This document shows, piece after piece, positions 34,955 to 47,652 of a DNA stretch of 64,000 nucleotides (positions are counted from its first letter, which is position 1; every line of letters starts with the position of its first letter). The notes below the pieces were generated by a model. The model searched no databases. It had not been told where the DNA came from and saw only the letters and a program-made list of their open reading frames with translations. The position numbers were made by a program, and so were the translations under genes. The DNA is from Prorocentrum cordatum (lineage: Eukaryota; Sar; Dinophyceae; Prorocentrales; Prorocentraceae): the NCBI GenBank assembly GCA_963575745.1, contig CAUYUJ010012069.1, forward strand, positions 1 to 64,000, given 5' to 3'.

Positions 34955-37830
34955 TCAAGATTCTCCACTGCGCTCTGGGGATGGCCTCATCAAAAGAGTC
35001 GTCGCCTCCTCGGCGTCGTCGCACTCGTCCTCGTCGGACTCCTTGATGGGCAAAGTGACAGGCGAACGCATCACTGGAATCATCTCAAGCGCGTCGGTCT
35101 TCCGCAACACGTGCGAAATGATGTAGACGAGCGTGGCTCCGACGTGCGCCAGGTGCACGCCGTTCCCCATCAGCTTTCTCTCCTTTGGAAGAGACAACGC
35201 GGCGCGACTGAAGGGAATCACGTCCACATACTCGCCTCCGCTCACAGGCCAACCTTGAGAGAACAGGATGTCCTTCGGGGCGAAGAAACGCTTTGAGGAA
35301 AACGAGTAAAACATCGATGAACGCAATACTGTTGGCAATGCGCTGCCTGAGCGGCCGCGCTTCGTAGATTGACTGTAGTCGGCCACGAAGCACGCCTCCT
35401 TGTCACCATGATTGTACTGCGCCAAGAGGTCCTGAAAGATCCGCTGCTGCCAATGCAGCAACAAGTACGTGCACATCTGTACTTGTTTATATCTATCTGC
35501 AGCGAAACTGGCGACTTGGAAGCAAGAGCCTAACAACCCGCCCATTTCAACCCTCGACCGTAGAGGCCCTGTGCATCCGAAAGTTCATCGCTTAGGACTT
35601 AGGACGGCAAGGGCTTGGCGGACATCTCGGAGACAACGAATAGTATGGTAGCAGTGTGGCATGAGACTCTTCGGTGAAATAGTATCCATCTCACCGTCGC
35701 GGTAGTAGTTGCCCTGGGCCTTACCAACGATCTAATCCATTCGTAGTGCTCGCCATCGCTAGATACTATCAGGCCGTCCGCGGCCATCTCCTTGCTGACT
35801 CTAAAGAGAGTGTCGAAATTCTTCTGTATATCTGCGGGGCTGCGAGGGCCAAGCCATATCATCGTATCTTGATTCACTAGTGTGCGCCACGTTCTCTTGC
35901 GACGCGCTGGCCATCCAAGAACCTGGGAGTCGGTATTTTGTCATGCAGCTCTAAGCCCCCTCACCCTCCTCCCTCGCTGCTCCTCTTCCTCCTCCTCCTC
36001 CTCATGGCCATTTTCCTCCTCTCTCCCCGGACCTCCTTCAAATTTCAAACCCGAAAGAAAACTCGCAAGGACTGAAGCCCTCGACTAGATAATCTAGAAC
36101 CTGGGAGCTCGACCCCGCCCTCAGAAAGTCAGAAAGTGAGGACGGGTTTGAGCGCAAAAAAAACCCACCGTGGTATCCAGGATGAGAGGGACGACGAAGA
36201 AGTCGTTGCTCTTCTTGGCCTCGTAGATCTCGTCGGTCAGGACATTGATGGGCATGCGGTCGGGGTTCTCGATTGTGGCCCGGTCAGGCTTGTCCTCCAG
36301 CAAAGCGTCAATGAACGCGTTCCAGGACTCGGTCGACTCGTGTGCCAAGCCTTTGCTGTCACCGTGCGCGGTCCAAGGCAAGCATACTGGCCCACTCATG
36401 TTCCACGCGAGCGGCTGGGCACGATCTGACAAAGCCCCTATCCTCTGCCACTTTCGCGGGCACATCTTATCGTGGATCAAGCAGCTGGCAAGCCTGCCCG
36501 GCCTGGATATCTTCGCGCGGTTCTGTCTCAAGTAGTTGGCCTGATCTTGATGCGCATCACGGGATTCGTCAAGTCGCCGCTTTCTTTCCTCTGCACTGAC
36601 ACTGCTACGCTTCTCATCTCGATAGGTAGGAGGCCGTCGTCGTTGAAGTTCATCTTCAGCGTGTGCTGGCAGGTGGTCGTTTATCTGGCCAAAAAGGTGT
36701 CATGGGCCGTTGTGCGCAAGGAAGCTCATCCCAATGACCTTCTGGCACACCTGGCCGCTGTCGCACGTGGACCATGATTTGAACATATCCTCGGAAACCT
36801 TGGCGCCAACAATCTTCATTCCGCGAATCTGCATGCGGATGCCTGTCTCGGCGCGCATCTGGCCTGTGAAGTCCGACTCCAAGATCAAGCCTCCCTTCAA
36901 GTTCACCTCGGCGCGCTCCTTGGCGGACTCCCCGATGTTGCCGCGACCGGGGGACGTCATGCTGGCAAGCATCACCGGCCACCGGCTCAGCTCATCCTGC
37001 GAGGTCGGTCCTTTGCGTCCTCGGCTCCGCCGTATCACATCGTCAAGCTCCAGCGCGATCCTCTTCTTCTCCTCCACGAAACGCGCCGCCTGCGGCGGCG
37101 GGAAGAGAGGGGGCAGGGGAGTTGGAGGAGGGGGGAGGGAAGGGATGAGGAGTGAGGAATAAAACTATCGGGCGAGGAAGATCCTAGCCCCCTCCCCCAG
37201 TTTAATTGGGGAATGGCAACTCCCTGTTCGCCCTTCATCTGATCATATCATGTCTCACGAGTCACGAGTCTCACGCCTCACGCTGGCACGCTCGCCCCTC
37301 GCCAGAGTCAGAGCACCAGGTGCGCCAGAGCTTTCGTCCTCATCATCGTGATTCATGATCCTCCTTCCTCCTCCTTCCGATTCTCCCCTCTGCCCCCTTC
37401 CTCCTTCCTCATCCTTCTCTTCCCTGTTCTCATCATTCATCATCTTCCTACGTGGAGCCGCACAGGGGCGCATGACCACATGACACAAGGACGTGGGAAG
37501 GTGGGAAGTGGGAATTCCAAGGTGCTTCATACGCGCCCTGATGGTCTGGTCAGTTGAAAGCAAAGTCATCATCGTCTGGGGAGTTTGGGAGCTCTGGGCA
37601 GGTGTCCTGGAGCCCTGGATGCCGTCGACAATGTGGCGCGATGTCCTGTCAACAACTTCCGACTGCCATGGGATTCCTACAGAGTGGCCCCCCACCGCGG
37701 TCTTCCAATTAATGATGCCCTGCGAGGAAGGCGAGAGGCAGCTCCTCAAGATAACCTCAGGGCCCCCAGAGAAGCTGGAGCAAAACCATAAAGAGCACAG
37801 CCCCCGAATATTACGAAGGCTAACCCACAT
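34955..37830 (-). CDS. Multi-exon C5-cytosine methyltransferase-like gene with one in-frame TGA
   Basis: Minus strand. A possible first exon lies at about 37830-37449 (weak). The next exon starts after a pyrimidine tract and GCAG (37093) and runs to 36169. It carries ILESDFTGQMRAETGIRM (motif I area), SWSTCDSGQVCQ, the methyltransferase PC block as NMSGPVCLPWTAHG (motif IV, catalytic Cys kept), and TIENPDRMP (motif VI, EN). A GT-AG intron 36168-35923 is in phase. The next exon, VLGWPARRKRTW (motif VIII), runs to 35725, before GTAAGG. The last exon (about 35569-34955) has FSQGWP and LMGNGVHLAHV, fitting motifs IX-X. TGA at 36700-36702 interrupts the second exon, with the frame open on both sides. 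It probably methylates, or descends from an enzyme that methylated, cytosine in DNA. The exact family (DNMT5/6-like or element-borne) is undecided. Confidence 0.55.
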
Positions 37831-38340
37831 GAGGCCAAAGTGCTAAGCGTTCTCATGATCTCGAGCAGTCAACAGTCAACACCCCACAGTTGACCCCAGC
37901 CTACATGTTGGGAGTCTTGAGCCCCAAACTCGCTGATGCACTGAGCCCTGGGCCTCTGGGCTCTGGGCTCTGGGGACTGGGGAGCGTTAATGGCCCCACC
38001 CCCCAGGGCCAGGTGCGAGGTGCGAGGTGTGAGGTGTGAGGCGCGAGGGGCGAGGGGTGAGGGGTGGGTGAGGAGGCCGAACGACACCCCAAGACCTTGG
38101 GGCCCCAAGACCCAAGCCCCAGGCCCCCCAGAGGGTGAGGGGACCGACCGACACCCCTGCACCCCAGGGTGACAGGGTGAGTGGTGTGGTGAGTGAGTCT
38201 CGACCTGGGGCCCCAGGGCCCTGGGGTGACTCGTTCAGTGCTCAGCCCTCCCCAACTTACACCCCTGGGCCCCTGGGGCTCTGGGGCCCAGGGGTGACTC
38301 TGGCCCGAGGGACACGCGCACGCGGATGAGCCCAGGACCA
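37831..38340. other. Non-coding GC-rich stretch with GGCCCC repeats
   Basis: Short imperfect repeats (GGGGCCCCAGG, GGTGCGAGGTGTGAGG at 38012-38060). No gene is supported. Confidence 0.5.
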
Positions 38341-38379
38341 CCCTGAGGCCTCATGAGGACTGTCGTGGCTTAGTCTGGC

Positions 38380-39420
38380 CTTATACAACATGCTACTTGA
38401 TCCTTAGCGTTGTTACAATAACCATATGGAATATATTACATTCCTTCGAAATCGAATGGCAGCATCATGCAATCAATACTTATGTTGGAAAGCTGTCGAA
38501 ACAAAGCAAAACAAACAAAACTCACGAAAACATCAAATAATTAAACGATTTCGTCATTTTTCGTAACGAGCGCTCCCAAACCAGTTAAACCGACCCGATC
38601 TGGTGATTTTCATACCGAATTGCTCCCTCGCGACTCAAACAGATAAGAAATCATGTTTTTCATGTCAAAACGTTGAACACGATCATTTTCATTGCAAAAA
38701 TGAAGCAACACATTGTTTTCGATGCGTTTTGCACCAAAACTAGTCAAAATGATCAAAAATGACCCAAACTGACCAAAACTGATCCAAACTAACCAAAACT
38801 GACCAAAACTGACCAAAACTGACCAAAACTGACAAAACTGGGCTTGCAGAGGGCAGGAAGCAGGGGCACCGCCCTGGGAAGCGGGAAGTTAGCCCTGGGA
38901 AGCGGGAAGTTACCCTGGGAAGCGGGAAGTTAGCCCTGGGAAGCGGGAAGTTAGCCCTGGGAAGCGGGAAGTTAGCCCTGGGAAGCGGGAAGTTACCCTG
39001 GGAAGCGGGAAGTTAGCCCTGGGAAGCGGGAAGTTCGTTTTGGAGACTTTGGGGTTGGTTTTGGGGCCTGAAACGCAAAAAAAAACAAGCAACCTGAACA
39101 TTTTTCGACCACTTTGTAAGGATTTGGTCGATTTTTGACCAAACCCTTGCATTTAGAGCTCATTTTGAGTGTTTGAAGGTTTTTCTGTGGATTCAGTCCA
39201 AAAAACATCAAGAATTGTGAAAATCGCGCGTGCCGAAGTGAAAACATATGGAATGTTATGAAAATCAGCGAAACAATACAAATAGAAGCTGAAACCATTG
39301 AAACATAACAAAAACCTCCGAAAACTTTCGAATCCCACCAAAAACTGCTAAATCATTGAAAAACTTAAGAAATAATCCGAATCACACCAAATTGCACCAA
39401 ACCACATCGAAAACAGAGCG
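38380..39420. repeat. Lower-GC island with two tandem repeat arrays
   Basis: Base composition falls sharply against the surroundings (many AAAA/TTTT runs). Positions 38741-38838 hold about nine copies of an 11-bp unit, near ACCAAAACTG. Positions 38871-39033 hold eight copies of a 20-21-bp unit CCCTGGGAAGCGGGAAGTTA(G). No coding sense. The composition suggests an independent repeat family or a different origin. Confidence 0.75.
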
Positions 39421-40707
39421 AAAAACTCACTTGGTGCGAGCGAGGGCACATGCGAAGCCATTCTAGTGACATGTGGTCTGATCGTGCATTCTCGACATCC
39501 GTGTACCCCCCCCCCCCCCTGCGAGCCACTAAGTCCCCTGCGCAGGATCGCGCCCTAGGCCCTAGGAGGCTAGGAGGAGGGAGGAGGAGAGGAGGGGAGG
39601 AGGAGGAGGAGGACGAATCAGGAATCAGGAAGCAAAGAAGGAGGGAGGGAGGGGAGGAGAGAGGAGTGAGAAATAGGAGGGAGAGTGAGCTCAGGGAGAA
39701 GGATGCCTGAGGAGTAATGGGACTCATGGGTATGAGATATGGGATATGAGAGTAAAGAACGCAGAGGTCGAGGAGGGGGGCGCTGGAGCGCTGGAGCGAT
39801 TGACCAATTGGCTGGGCGGCCAGGCAGCCAAAGGGGAGTGGATATGGATGAGGGTATGAGGGGAGAGGCGATGAGGGAAGAGGGCAAGGAACCCTGCACC
39901 CTCGGAGACCCCCAAACAGGCAACGAGACAGGAGCGGGCAGGGCCTCAGACGCGGACAGGAAAGACCTTACAGACGCGCTGTTCGGAGGTCGGCGGCGCT
40001 GTACGCGGGAGGCGGCAGCTGCCCGTGCTCGTCACGGGCGGGTTGCTGCCTCTGAGAGCCATCCCCCACCTCCTCCTCCCCCCCCAGGGCTCCAAGTGGG
40101 CTCCACAGAGGCGCGTGATGCTGCGCCCGCCCTATGCCGACAAAATCGGCTTGGCCCACAAGGGCCGCCGCCGTCAGGGGTTGGGCCGTCCTTCACGAGA
40201 GCCTTGCAGGGGCTGCCGACCAAGGACCAGGGACCAGGGAAGCTCAAGAGCCGCACCAGTGTTTTAAGGTGTAGGATGTCCCGCCAACGTGATGGCGATG
40301 GTACTGATGATGATGACACCGGGTGTACGTTACGATACGTATGGCGATGTTGAGATGGCGATGGCTACTAACATAATTGATATAAAGATGAGGATGGCGA
40401 TGGTGACGATGATGTTGGTACTGATGATATGAGGATGACGTGTTTTGTTCTTTTGTTCATTTACGATGCTTCCTGCGCACCTCGCGCAGCACAGGTAATG
40501 GCGCCGTTTCACACTGCTCGGCGCTCAACTCATCAATGTCCGGTGCCCACTGTGTGTGCGACATTGCGTCCGCGTATCTCTCTGCGCGGAGGCACCAATT
40601 CTTCAACATCAACATCACTCTGTCAGGCCCGCCATGTGCAGCATAATTACGCCTTCGGCAACATGTCTTGTCAACGTGTGCATAAGCGTAGCAAGTTGCC
40701 TCCATCC
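39421..40707. other. Non-coding: purine-rich tract, GAT microsatellite, no gene
   Basis: A C run (39509-39520), GGA-rich DNA (39570-39670) and a GATGAT/GATGGCGAT array (40290-40440) are present. Open frames on both strands lack protein-like composition. Confidence 0.5.
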
Positions 40708-41969
40708 CTATAGGTTGACCATCTTTCCAAAGCAAGGCGTGAACTTGAACCCACGCCAGATAATGGTAGTATCAAGTATCGCACCGCCGCCTCCATGACC
40801 GCCGCCTCCACCGCCTTTTGGATCAACTGGATGGGGATGGGGCGGAGGTGGTAGCGGATCTGGCGGCGGCTCCAACTCATCATCATCCCGGTTCGGAGAG
40901 CTAGAACTCTTCTTACATGAGCTGGAAGACGAACTCGTATTCGATGAGCTAGAAGAGGAACTCCGTTTGTTACTTGACTTCTCACTCTTGGACTTCGGCT
41001 CAGACTTCTCAGACTGAACATCTGGCTCCCCCTCTTCCTCCTCTTTCTCTTCCTCGGACTCCTCGCCTTCTCCCGCCACTGAGAACTCCAAATGCACTGA
41101 GTCGTGGTGCTCGCTCGAAGAACCTGATGCGCCTACCTCGTAGAACTGCTTCGCAAGCTTTGGAGCTTTCTTAGCTGCAGCCGCCCGCCGGACCTTTTTT
41201 TCGGGGAGGCTCTGTAGCGCCCTCGCCTTCAGCACTGAATTTAAAAGTACAACTGCGTTTCTGCTCGTGCCACTCCTTTCCCTCCAGGACCCAGGTATAA
41301 TATTTTGGCGGTGCGAAAAGGTTGCACAGGCTGCCCATGATCTTTCGCTCGAAGTAAAGCAATGAGATACAACCTTGATGTATCTTCTCCCTTTACATAT
41401 ATGATCTTGTCTCTACCAGGTTTATATGCGATGTCAGCACGCTTCTGACGCTGCATCGGAATGGCGGCTGACCACCCACTGCCCATCAACAACAACAACA
41501 ATTCAAACATCGCGAGTCCCTCCAGTGGCGTGCCCTTTCGGGCACGTAGACCAACATCGCCGCCGGTCAGGAAGGAGCTAATGGTCAAGGCCATCTCGCC
41601 CGTCCGTGTCATCTTCCATGCGTTGCCTGATCGTTGCAAGTGCCCCTTTGATTCGAAGAACCCTGCTGCGTCTGACAGTGCATGCTGACTAGGACCAGAG
41701 GGCGTGAACACACCACTTGGTGAAGCGCGCGCACCAAGAACACCCTGCAAGAGGCTTTGAGACTGCTCTGCCAGTTTGTGTGGAACCTCATAACCAAAGC
41801 TATAATGAGATGCGCCCAGCTTCCAAGTCCTCAAACTCTGCATGTCTGGAAAGCTCACGCATGACGGAATGAAGACGTGACTCGTTGCAAGGGCGCGCCC
41901 ATCCAGGCTTTCCAAAGCAATGCGAGCTACGCCCGCACCATGATCATCATCAAACCTGGGGGGCTGCAT
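40708..41969 (-). pseudogene. C-terminal part of the transposase-like gene (helical domain plus Ser/Lys-rich tail)
   Basis: From 41969 the frame encodes a helical domain: HALSDAAGFFESKGHLQRSG, AWKMTRTGEMAL, LEGLAMFELLLLLMGSGW, LYLIALLRAKD. It matches the order and spacing of the domain at 62.9-61.7 kb (SSWKLTAEAESL, TQLELLLHLERHGW, QYLLALARLAD). Near 41330 coding sense moves to a second frame (PPKYYTWVLEGKEWHEQK, 41310-41250), then near 41235 to a third. The third encodes KKAPKLAKQFYEVG, acidic runs and a Ser-rich tail. At least two frame changes show decay or unplaced introns. The domain family is not known to me. Confidence 0.45.
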
Positions 41970-42039
41970 ACTTCATGGCTTATCTACCCAACGAAGGTAC
42001 TTTAATCCACCACCGCGCCTGCGCGTTGAGGCGTGGAAG

Positions 42040-42818
42040 AATACCAAGTGCTGCCTGGCAGGGTTTCTGTAGTCTTCCAAGAGACCCCCCACCCTCCGTG
42101 CCGCGGAGTTCTGACTGCACCCCCCTATTTCCGGGGGTCCCTGAGCGGCCATGGCGCCTCCCTGGGGCTCTCCGAGACCTCCGCGACGGCCCGGGAAGCA
42201 TGCCCAGGCCGCCCAAGAGGCTTCGAAGACAGCCCAAGAGCGCTCCAATACGCCCACTATGGCCTCAAGACGGCCCAAGAGGCCCCCAAGAAGCCTCATG
42301 GGCGCTCTAGGAGGACCCCCAAGAGGGCCTGAAGACGCAACAATCATTGATCTCCATTGTGCTTGTTCATTGTTTTTCACGTTATCGCTTTTTCGAGCTT
42401 CCGTCGCTCTAAGACGGCCCCAGGGGCCCCCAAGACCGCCCCAAGGCGGCCCAAGAGGCCCCCAAGAGGGCCCCAAAACGGCCCAAGAGGGGCCCAAGAC
42501 AGCCCAAGAGGCGTCCAAGAAAGCCCAAGAGAGCCCCGAGGCGGCCCCAAACGGGGCCCAAGAGGGGCAACACGAACCGACAATTCGAGCTTTCCGCCCG
42601 AATAAGGCCCCAGGAGGCCCCAAGAGGCCTCCAAGAGGCCCCACAAGGCTCGATGCCCCTACGAGGCACCCAAGTACCCCAAAAGAGGCCCCAAAGAGGC
42701 CCCCAGATGGCCCCCAAGAGGCTTCAAACTTGCCTCCAAGAGGCCCTCGAGAGGCTTCCCACGACATCCCAACGAACATCCAAGAGGACTATAACCCACG
42801 ACCCAGGTGGGGTGGCGG
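42040..42818. mobile_element. Inverted-repeat element, copy 2
   Basis: It has the same leader (TTCTGTAGTCTTCC to GAGCGGCCATGGCGCC), the same CCCAAGAGG/CCAAGACGG interior and the same right end (CAGGTGGGGTGGCGG at 42804-42818, then GACTTGCCGTAGGCAGCT) as copy 1. The left inverted repeat is degraded. It lies between two pieces of the transposase-like gene, either in an intron or as an insertion. Confidence 0.6.
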
Positions 42819-43049
42819 GACTTGCCGTAGGCAGCTTGATATTTACCTACACGGTTAAGTCATACCAGCTACTTGTTAGGGATAGGCAGTACATGAGTAT
42901 AGTCAGAGTGGGGGGGGCCGAGCTGTCTTATAATGTCTCTGGGTGCGTGGCTGAAGTGGGGATCCGCAGTGAGGATTCTGCTGGGGCCCTCTTGGCGCTC
43001 CCTGGGCTTTCCTGGGACCCTCTCGGGCCCCCCAGGGCTCTCGGGCCCG

Positions 43050-43187
43050 ATCCAAGACGAGTGGGTGGCGGGGCCGATGGGTCGCGGGCGGGTCTCGAGA
43101 CGGGTTGGTCGCGGGTGCGTCGCCAGCGCCGCGCCCGCCCGCCCGCCCCCTTCACTCTTATCAGCAATCCTGGGGGGCTACGTATCT
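43050..43187. repeat. Second copy of the dispersed GC-rich repeat
   Basis: It matches 34440-34595, sharing GGTGGCGGGGCCGATGGGTC, the GCGGGCGGGT block, CACTCTTATC and GCTACGTAT in order. It lies 230 bp downstream of the inverted-repeat element copy 2. Confidence 0.6.
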
Positions 43188-43189
43188 GG

Positions 43190-44263
43190 CTCTAGCGATA
43201 GGCATGGTGGTGCTCAGGTTTCGTGAGCGTTCGGACACAAACAGACCTTCGGAGCTCCAGGATTGGATGAACGCTGATGCTGAATGCCTCAGACTGCGTG
43301 ACCTTAGGAGCCATTTTCGGTACAACCATTCTTTCAATACCTGATCTGTTGATGCTGAAGAACGTGACTCCGCACTGCTCGACGGGCGGTTCGGGCTCAT
43401 CTTCCTCATCCTCGCACTGCTGCCCGTCCTCCCGTTCAAAAGCGGAATCAAGATCTGGCTTTGACTCGCAATCATCTGGGTGAACTTCTGGGTCTGGGTC
43501 AACGAACTCCCCGAGCTGCCTGAAGATCGCATCACTCGGAGCTGCCAAACGAGGCCCCAAAGACAACACATCACTTGACGAGGCGCACGTCTCTTTCAGG
43601 AAAGTGGCAACATGCTTCACACATAAACTCTCCAAGACGCTCCCAGACGACAGGGGCCCTTCGCCGTCAGCTCCATCGATGTCAGCGCCAGGGCATGGAC
43701 CTCCGCCGCCTCCAGAGCCCACATCTCCCCCAGGATGCCCCCCTCCAGCATGAGGGAGAGAGCCACTGCCGGGCACGTCCGATCCACCGCCGTGCCCAGC
43801 ACCACCTCCACCCCCTCCAGGACTCCCTCCAAGGCCACCGCAAAAGCCACTGCTACTGCCAGGGCCGCCTCCGCCTCCGCTAGGCCCTCCCCCACCGCCG
43901 CCGCCCCCAGGGTCATCGCCGAACAGATCATGGGGTAGTCGCCTCATCAGACTGGGGCCGTCAACATAAAATATTATCTCTACCGCTGTGTCTCGGTACT
44001 TCTTGCCGAGAAGGCGTTCGCTAGTTGTCGGGGTGTTGATCCGGACTGGATGATGCCACATACCTAAAGCTTTCAATGCATTCCCTTCTTGCCGCATAGC
44101 TTGGCATCGAGGCCCCACGGAATCCAAAAAAGCTGCGCCCTCAGTTTCCAGAGCCTCGGTTATCTCAGGAACCACTTGCGCGAAAGCCAGGTGCAACGAG
44201 CTCGCCGACGGTGCCAACTTGAAGGCCCTGCTGGCGAGAGAGTGGCGACTCTCGATCAACCTG
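43190..44263 (-). pseudogene. Middle exon of the transposase-like gene, with Gly-rich spacer
   Basis: It starts after a TTCCCAG acceptor-like site (44264) and reads LIESRHSLASRAFKL. A globular part follows (VEIIFYVDGPSLMRRLPHDL), then a roughly 80-residue Gly/Pro spacer (43920-43660), then a helical part (LCVKHVATFLKETC) and an acidic region ending HPILELRR. It lies between the 45.4-47.7 kb ORF and the 41.2-42.0 kb piece on the same strand. No catalytic motif is recognised. Joining it to its neighbours is inference from strand and order. Confidence 0.4.
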
Positions 44264-45399
44264 GGAACTGGCGGAGGAGGAGTGGGGATGGCGAAGCAGA
44301 GGGGCAGCGAGCAGCAGGGGGAACAGCAGCAGGGGCATCAGGCATAAGGAGCAAGAGGCGGAGCAGGAGTGGGGAGGAGAAGGGAGGAAGGAGGCGGGCG
44401 CGCCCTGGAAGCTGGAAGGATTCAGATCGCTTCTGCCACCCATTCCCCCCCGATTCCCCAGGCAATCCTGAAGCCCGACAGCCCTGAATCCTTGAATCCT
44501 GGATCTGATTGGGGGATGGGGAGTCCCCGCGGATGAGACCTGGATCCTGGATCCTGGACTTTCGGTGACCTCGGGACCTCGGGTATACATGCTGCTTTTT
44601 TGGGCCCCCCACTTTTCGCAAATAGTTGCGAACTTCATCTGCGCTGCAAATCTCTCCAAGGCTGGCAGCTCGCCCAGGGGGCTTCCGGATGCAAACATCA
44701 CGCACTGCGCGTGGCCGACACACCCAGGAGAAAGCATAGCCGACACAAGATGGTGCCTTCGCACGTCGTCTGAGCAAGTCGGGTATAAAGCGATGCCACG
44801 TTGAATACAGCGACGAGCCACTTGGACATCATGGTGGGCTACCCCGAACAACACCCATGGCAATTGTCTCCAGAACGACAGCTTGACCTGCAAAGTGAGC
44901 TGACAGCGCCTCCGTGCTCTACCAAACTCTGCCACAATAGATGCCTTATCCTCGAGGGGGTGATGAGCAGGAGACAGGAGACTACTGACTCTGGAGGGGG
45001 GGAGGGGGATCGCACAATAATGAGAAGAGGGATGAGGACGAAGAGGGAGAGAGAGAGAGGAGGGAAGCGGAGGAGCGAAGGGGAATAACGAGACGGGCAG
45101 GGAGGAATAAGGCATCTCCTGAGCAGAGAGGTCGATCAAGCACGGGTGCAGGCACAGCTCGTTTTGCGTTCTGTGCCACAAAGCTCGGAGCACAGTGTTC
45201 AAACCTCCAGCGGCCATCTCCGGTGCCCGCGACGTCTGAAGTGGACAAGGGCATTTTCTAGCCAACCTTCGTCGGCGAACTACGTCTGCAGCATGTCTCT
45301 GGGGGCCTTGCAACGCTCTCGATTTCCAATGGCATGGGCAGACTCCGCCCATTGCATGGCCATGTCCATTGTCTCGCCCACCGCGTCGATCATGTAAGC
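44264..45399. other. Probable intron/decayed exon between transposase-like pieces
   Basis: Minus-strand frame 45396-45290 reads MIDAVGETMDMAMQWAESAH and then meets a stop at 45288; the same frame resumes FADEGWLENALVHF. This may be a small broken exon. The rest includes TGGATCCTGGATCC repeats (44548-44565) and GGA-rich low complexity (44990-45090). Confidence 0.35.
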
Positions 45400-47652
45400 C
45401 TATGCCCAGAAAACCTTCGAGTTGATGGCTCTATCAGCTATCTCTAAGTTGATGTTGTGCTCTGGATTGTCATCTTGATCTCGTCGAGCATTGCGGCTAC
45501 GTCCAAGGGTGTACTTCTGCTTACTCAACGCAGCCCTCAACGAGGTTCCCAACAAAAGCAACTGACCGACAGCATGCGATACCGATGTCCATCGTCCCTC
45601 GTAGACCCCAGAACTGAAGCTTGCGTAGTCGTTGCGATAGTGGCTGAAAGGGAGCTCGTTGAAACATGTCTCAAGCAAACGTTGTCTGGACCATTTTCGA
45701 GCGAGTAGTCGGCACACGTGGCGTAGCTCCTCTATGAAATCGCCCCACTTCTCCAACACTAGATTCAAATCCTTAATACAGTTCGCGACGATGTGCAGCA
45801 CGCTTGATATGTAAATCCCACGTGTCAGCTCAATACCTAGGCTGCTCCAGTCGATGTCTCCATCGCAGCGTGGCTCGTGCGGGTCTTGCTCCTGATGCGG
45901 TTGCTCTGGTTCAATTTCAAACTCGCTCACATTGGCCTCAGCAGCTGCAGCGGGGGCAGGGGCACCCGGTTGAAAATCGAACGGCGCAAGCGGCGCAGGA
46001 GCGCCCCCGCCGCGATCGGCATTTTGATTCGTAATCCAAGGTCCGTATAAATCAACAAACTTACACTTATAACCAAAGAGCCTGGACTCAGCGCCCATAT
46101 CACCCGTGCATGTGAAGGCGGCGTTGACAAGCTGCGCTGCGGATTCCCAAGATGAAGACACTAGGCGTTGAGCGTGGACGTGCGCGTGCAATTTGTAACG
46201 CATGTCCGCCCTGCCACTGCCCACGGCCACGGGCGTGCCCTGCTTGAGTGCGAGGATTGCTTTCAGGTCGTTGCGAAGCTCCAATATGCGATGTTCCATC
46301 TCGTCGCCGATCTCATCAGGGTCCTGGTCAAGGCAACCACGACATGCAAGGATGTATTCGTTCGCCTTCGTAAACGATGGCAGTGCCTTGGCCATTGTAG
46401 TCGTAATGTGGCCGTAAAGAAGCCAATCCCAGCCTGCTTGTGGGGAGGCATCCATGGTCATCCAGCGCATCGCCTCTCCGGGCCCGTCTCCGAGTAATAT
46501 ATCGTTCAAGTAGCCCTGGTAATTGCACCACCCGAACACCAACATGAACCGATGGTGGTGCAATCTTGACGGCGACGGCGGCTTGAAAGGGCCCTTCAGC
46601 AAGCCAAGGAGGTAACCCCGTTGATCTTCATGTGGTACACCTGCGTCAATGGCACGCTCTAATGCTCTCTGATAATTATTTGTGGACTTCAGGGTGCCGC
46701 TGAATAAAAGACACTTCACAATGACTTCAGCTGCATAGAAGCTTTTGGATAATGCTGCGCAGTCCAAAACCATACCGTTGTACACTCTATCCAACACAGG
46801 AATCAGACGCTGAGCATCTTCGGCTGCTTTCTGTCGCTGCTCAGCGTTGTCGCCCATGCTTTGGCAGCGCTGGCGTAAAGAGTCTGCTATCTGAAGCACC
46901 CCTCCAGGTGATGATACAGAGAAACCTTCAGCGCCAACGTTCTCTGGAGCAGGAGGACGTTCAACATGTAGGATGGCTCGGAGGTGCCATAGTCCTAGTG
47001 ATCGCTGTAGTCGCCTGCTTGCTGGGAAGGGAATCAAGCAATTTGCCCAGGCACCGTGTCTCAGCAGCATTGCGTGGGGCAGAGGTACATCAAACACAAT
47101 CCTACCATCCAGGTCCTCGCATCCAGTCTCTTCGCCCCACGATTGCAACATGTCTTTCACGTGCGCCCCTGCAGTGGGCGCGCCCGATTGGCAATTCCCC
47201 AAAAGGTCTGCGCTGGCACGAGTCATTCTCCAGAACATTCCAGTCTGTATCTATGCGAGCGAAGACGGCTGAGCGATTTGTTTGTCTATGAGTTCGTTTC
47301 GCAGCACTTCAAAGATAAGCATATCGTGGCCACCCCGCGCTGAGCAGTCCCAGAAACTCTTCGCAGCTCTCTGCTGCTGCGTGAGGACACTGAGAGGCGC
47401 AGCACACGCGACAGGCCGCAACAAGAGAGCACCGACGACATGATTTGCGAAGCCCTCGCATGCATGAGACCACTCCTTGCCAGATGCATCGCGGCCGTCC
47501 TGATAAATATTGCTCAAATCGCGTTTGACCAACGGCTGGTAAAGACTAGACGGGGAATCTTTGTTGATATTGGTCTTGCACGGGCGCGCTCTGTCAGGGC
47601 GGGCCCTCAGCCACGCGCGCGCAGGTTGCGTCGAATTGAGCCCAAACGGCAA
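45400..47652 (-). pseudogene. Transposase-like protein (possible RNase-H-fold) with one in-frame TAG
   Basis: The frame is open from above 47652 to 45400 except for a TAG at 47251-47253. The first ATG after it (47238) begins MFWRMTRASADLLGNC. Notable blocks are HHHRFMLVFGWCNYQGYLND, MTMDASPQAGWDWLLYGHI (an Asp followed by aromatic residues, as at the first catalytic Asp of many transposases), ITRGIYISSVLHIVANCIKDL (a His...Asn motif often seen near the second acidic position) and GRWTSVSHAVGQLLLL. The length (about 610 aa after the TAG) and multicopy context fit a DNA-transposon-derived gene. I cannot name the superfamily, and catalytic residues are not proven. The C-terminal pieces lie at 43.2-44.3 and 40.7-42.0 kb. 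Confidence 0.4.
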
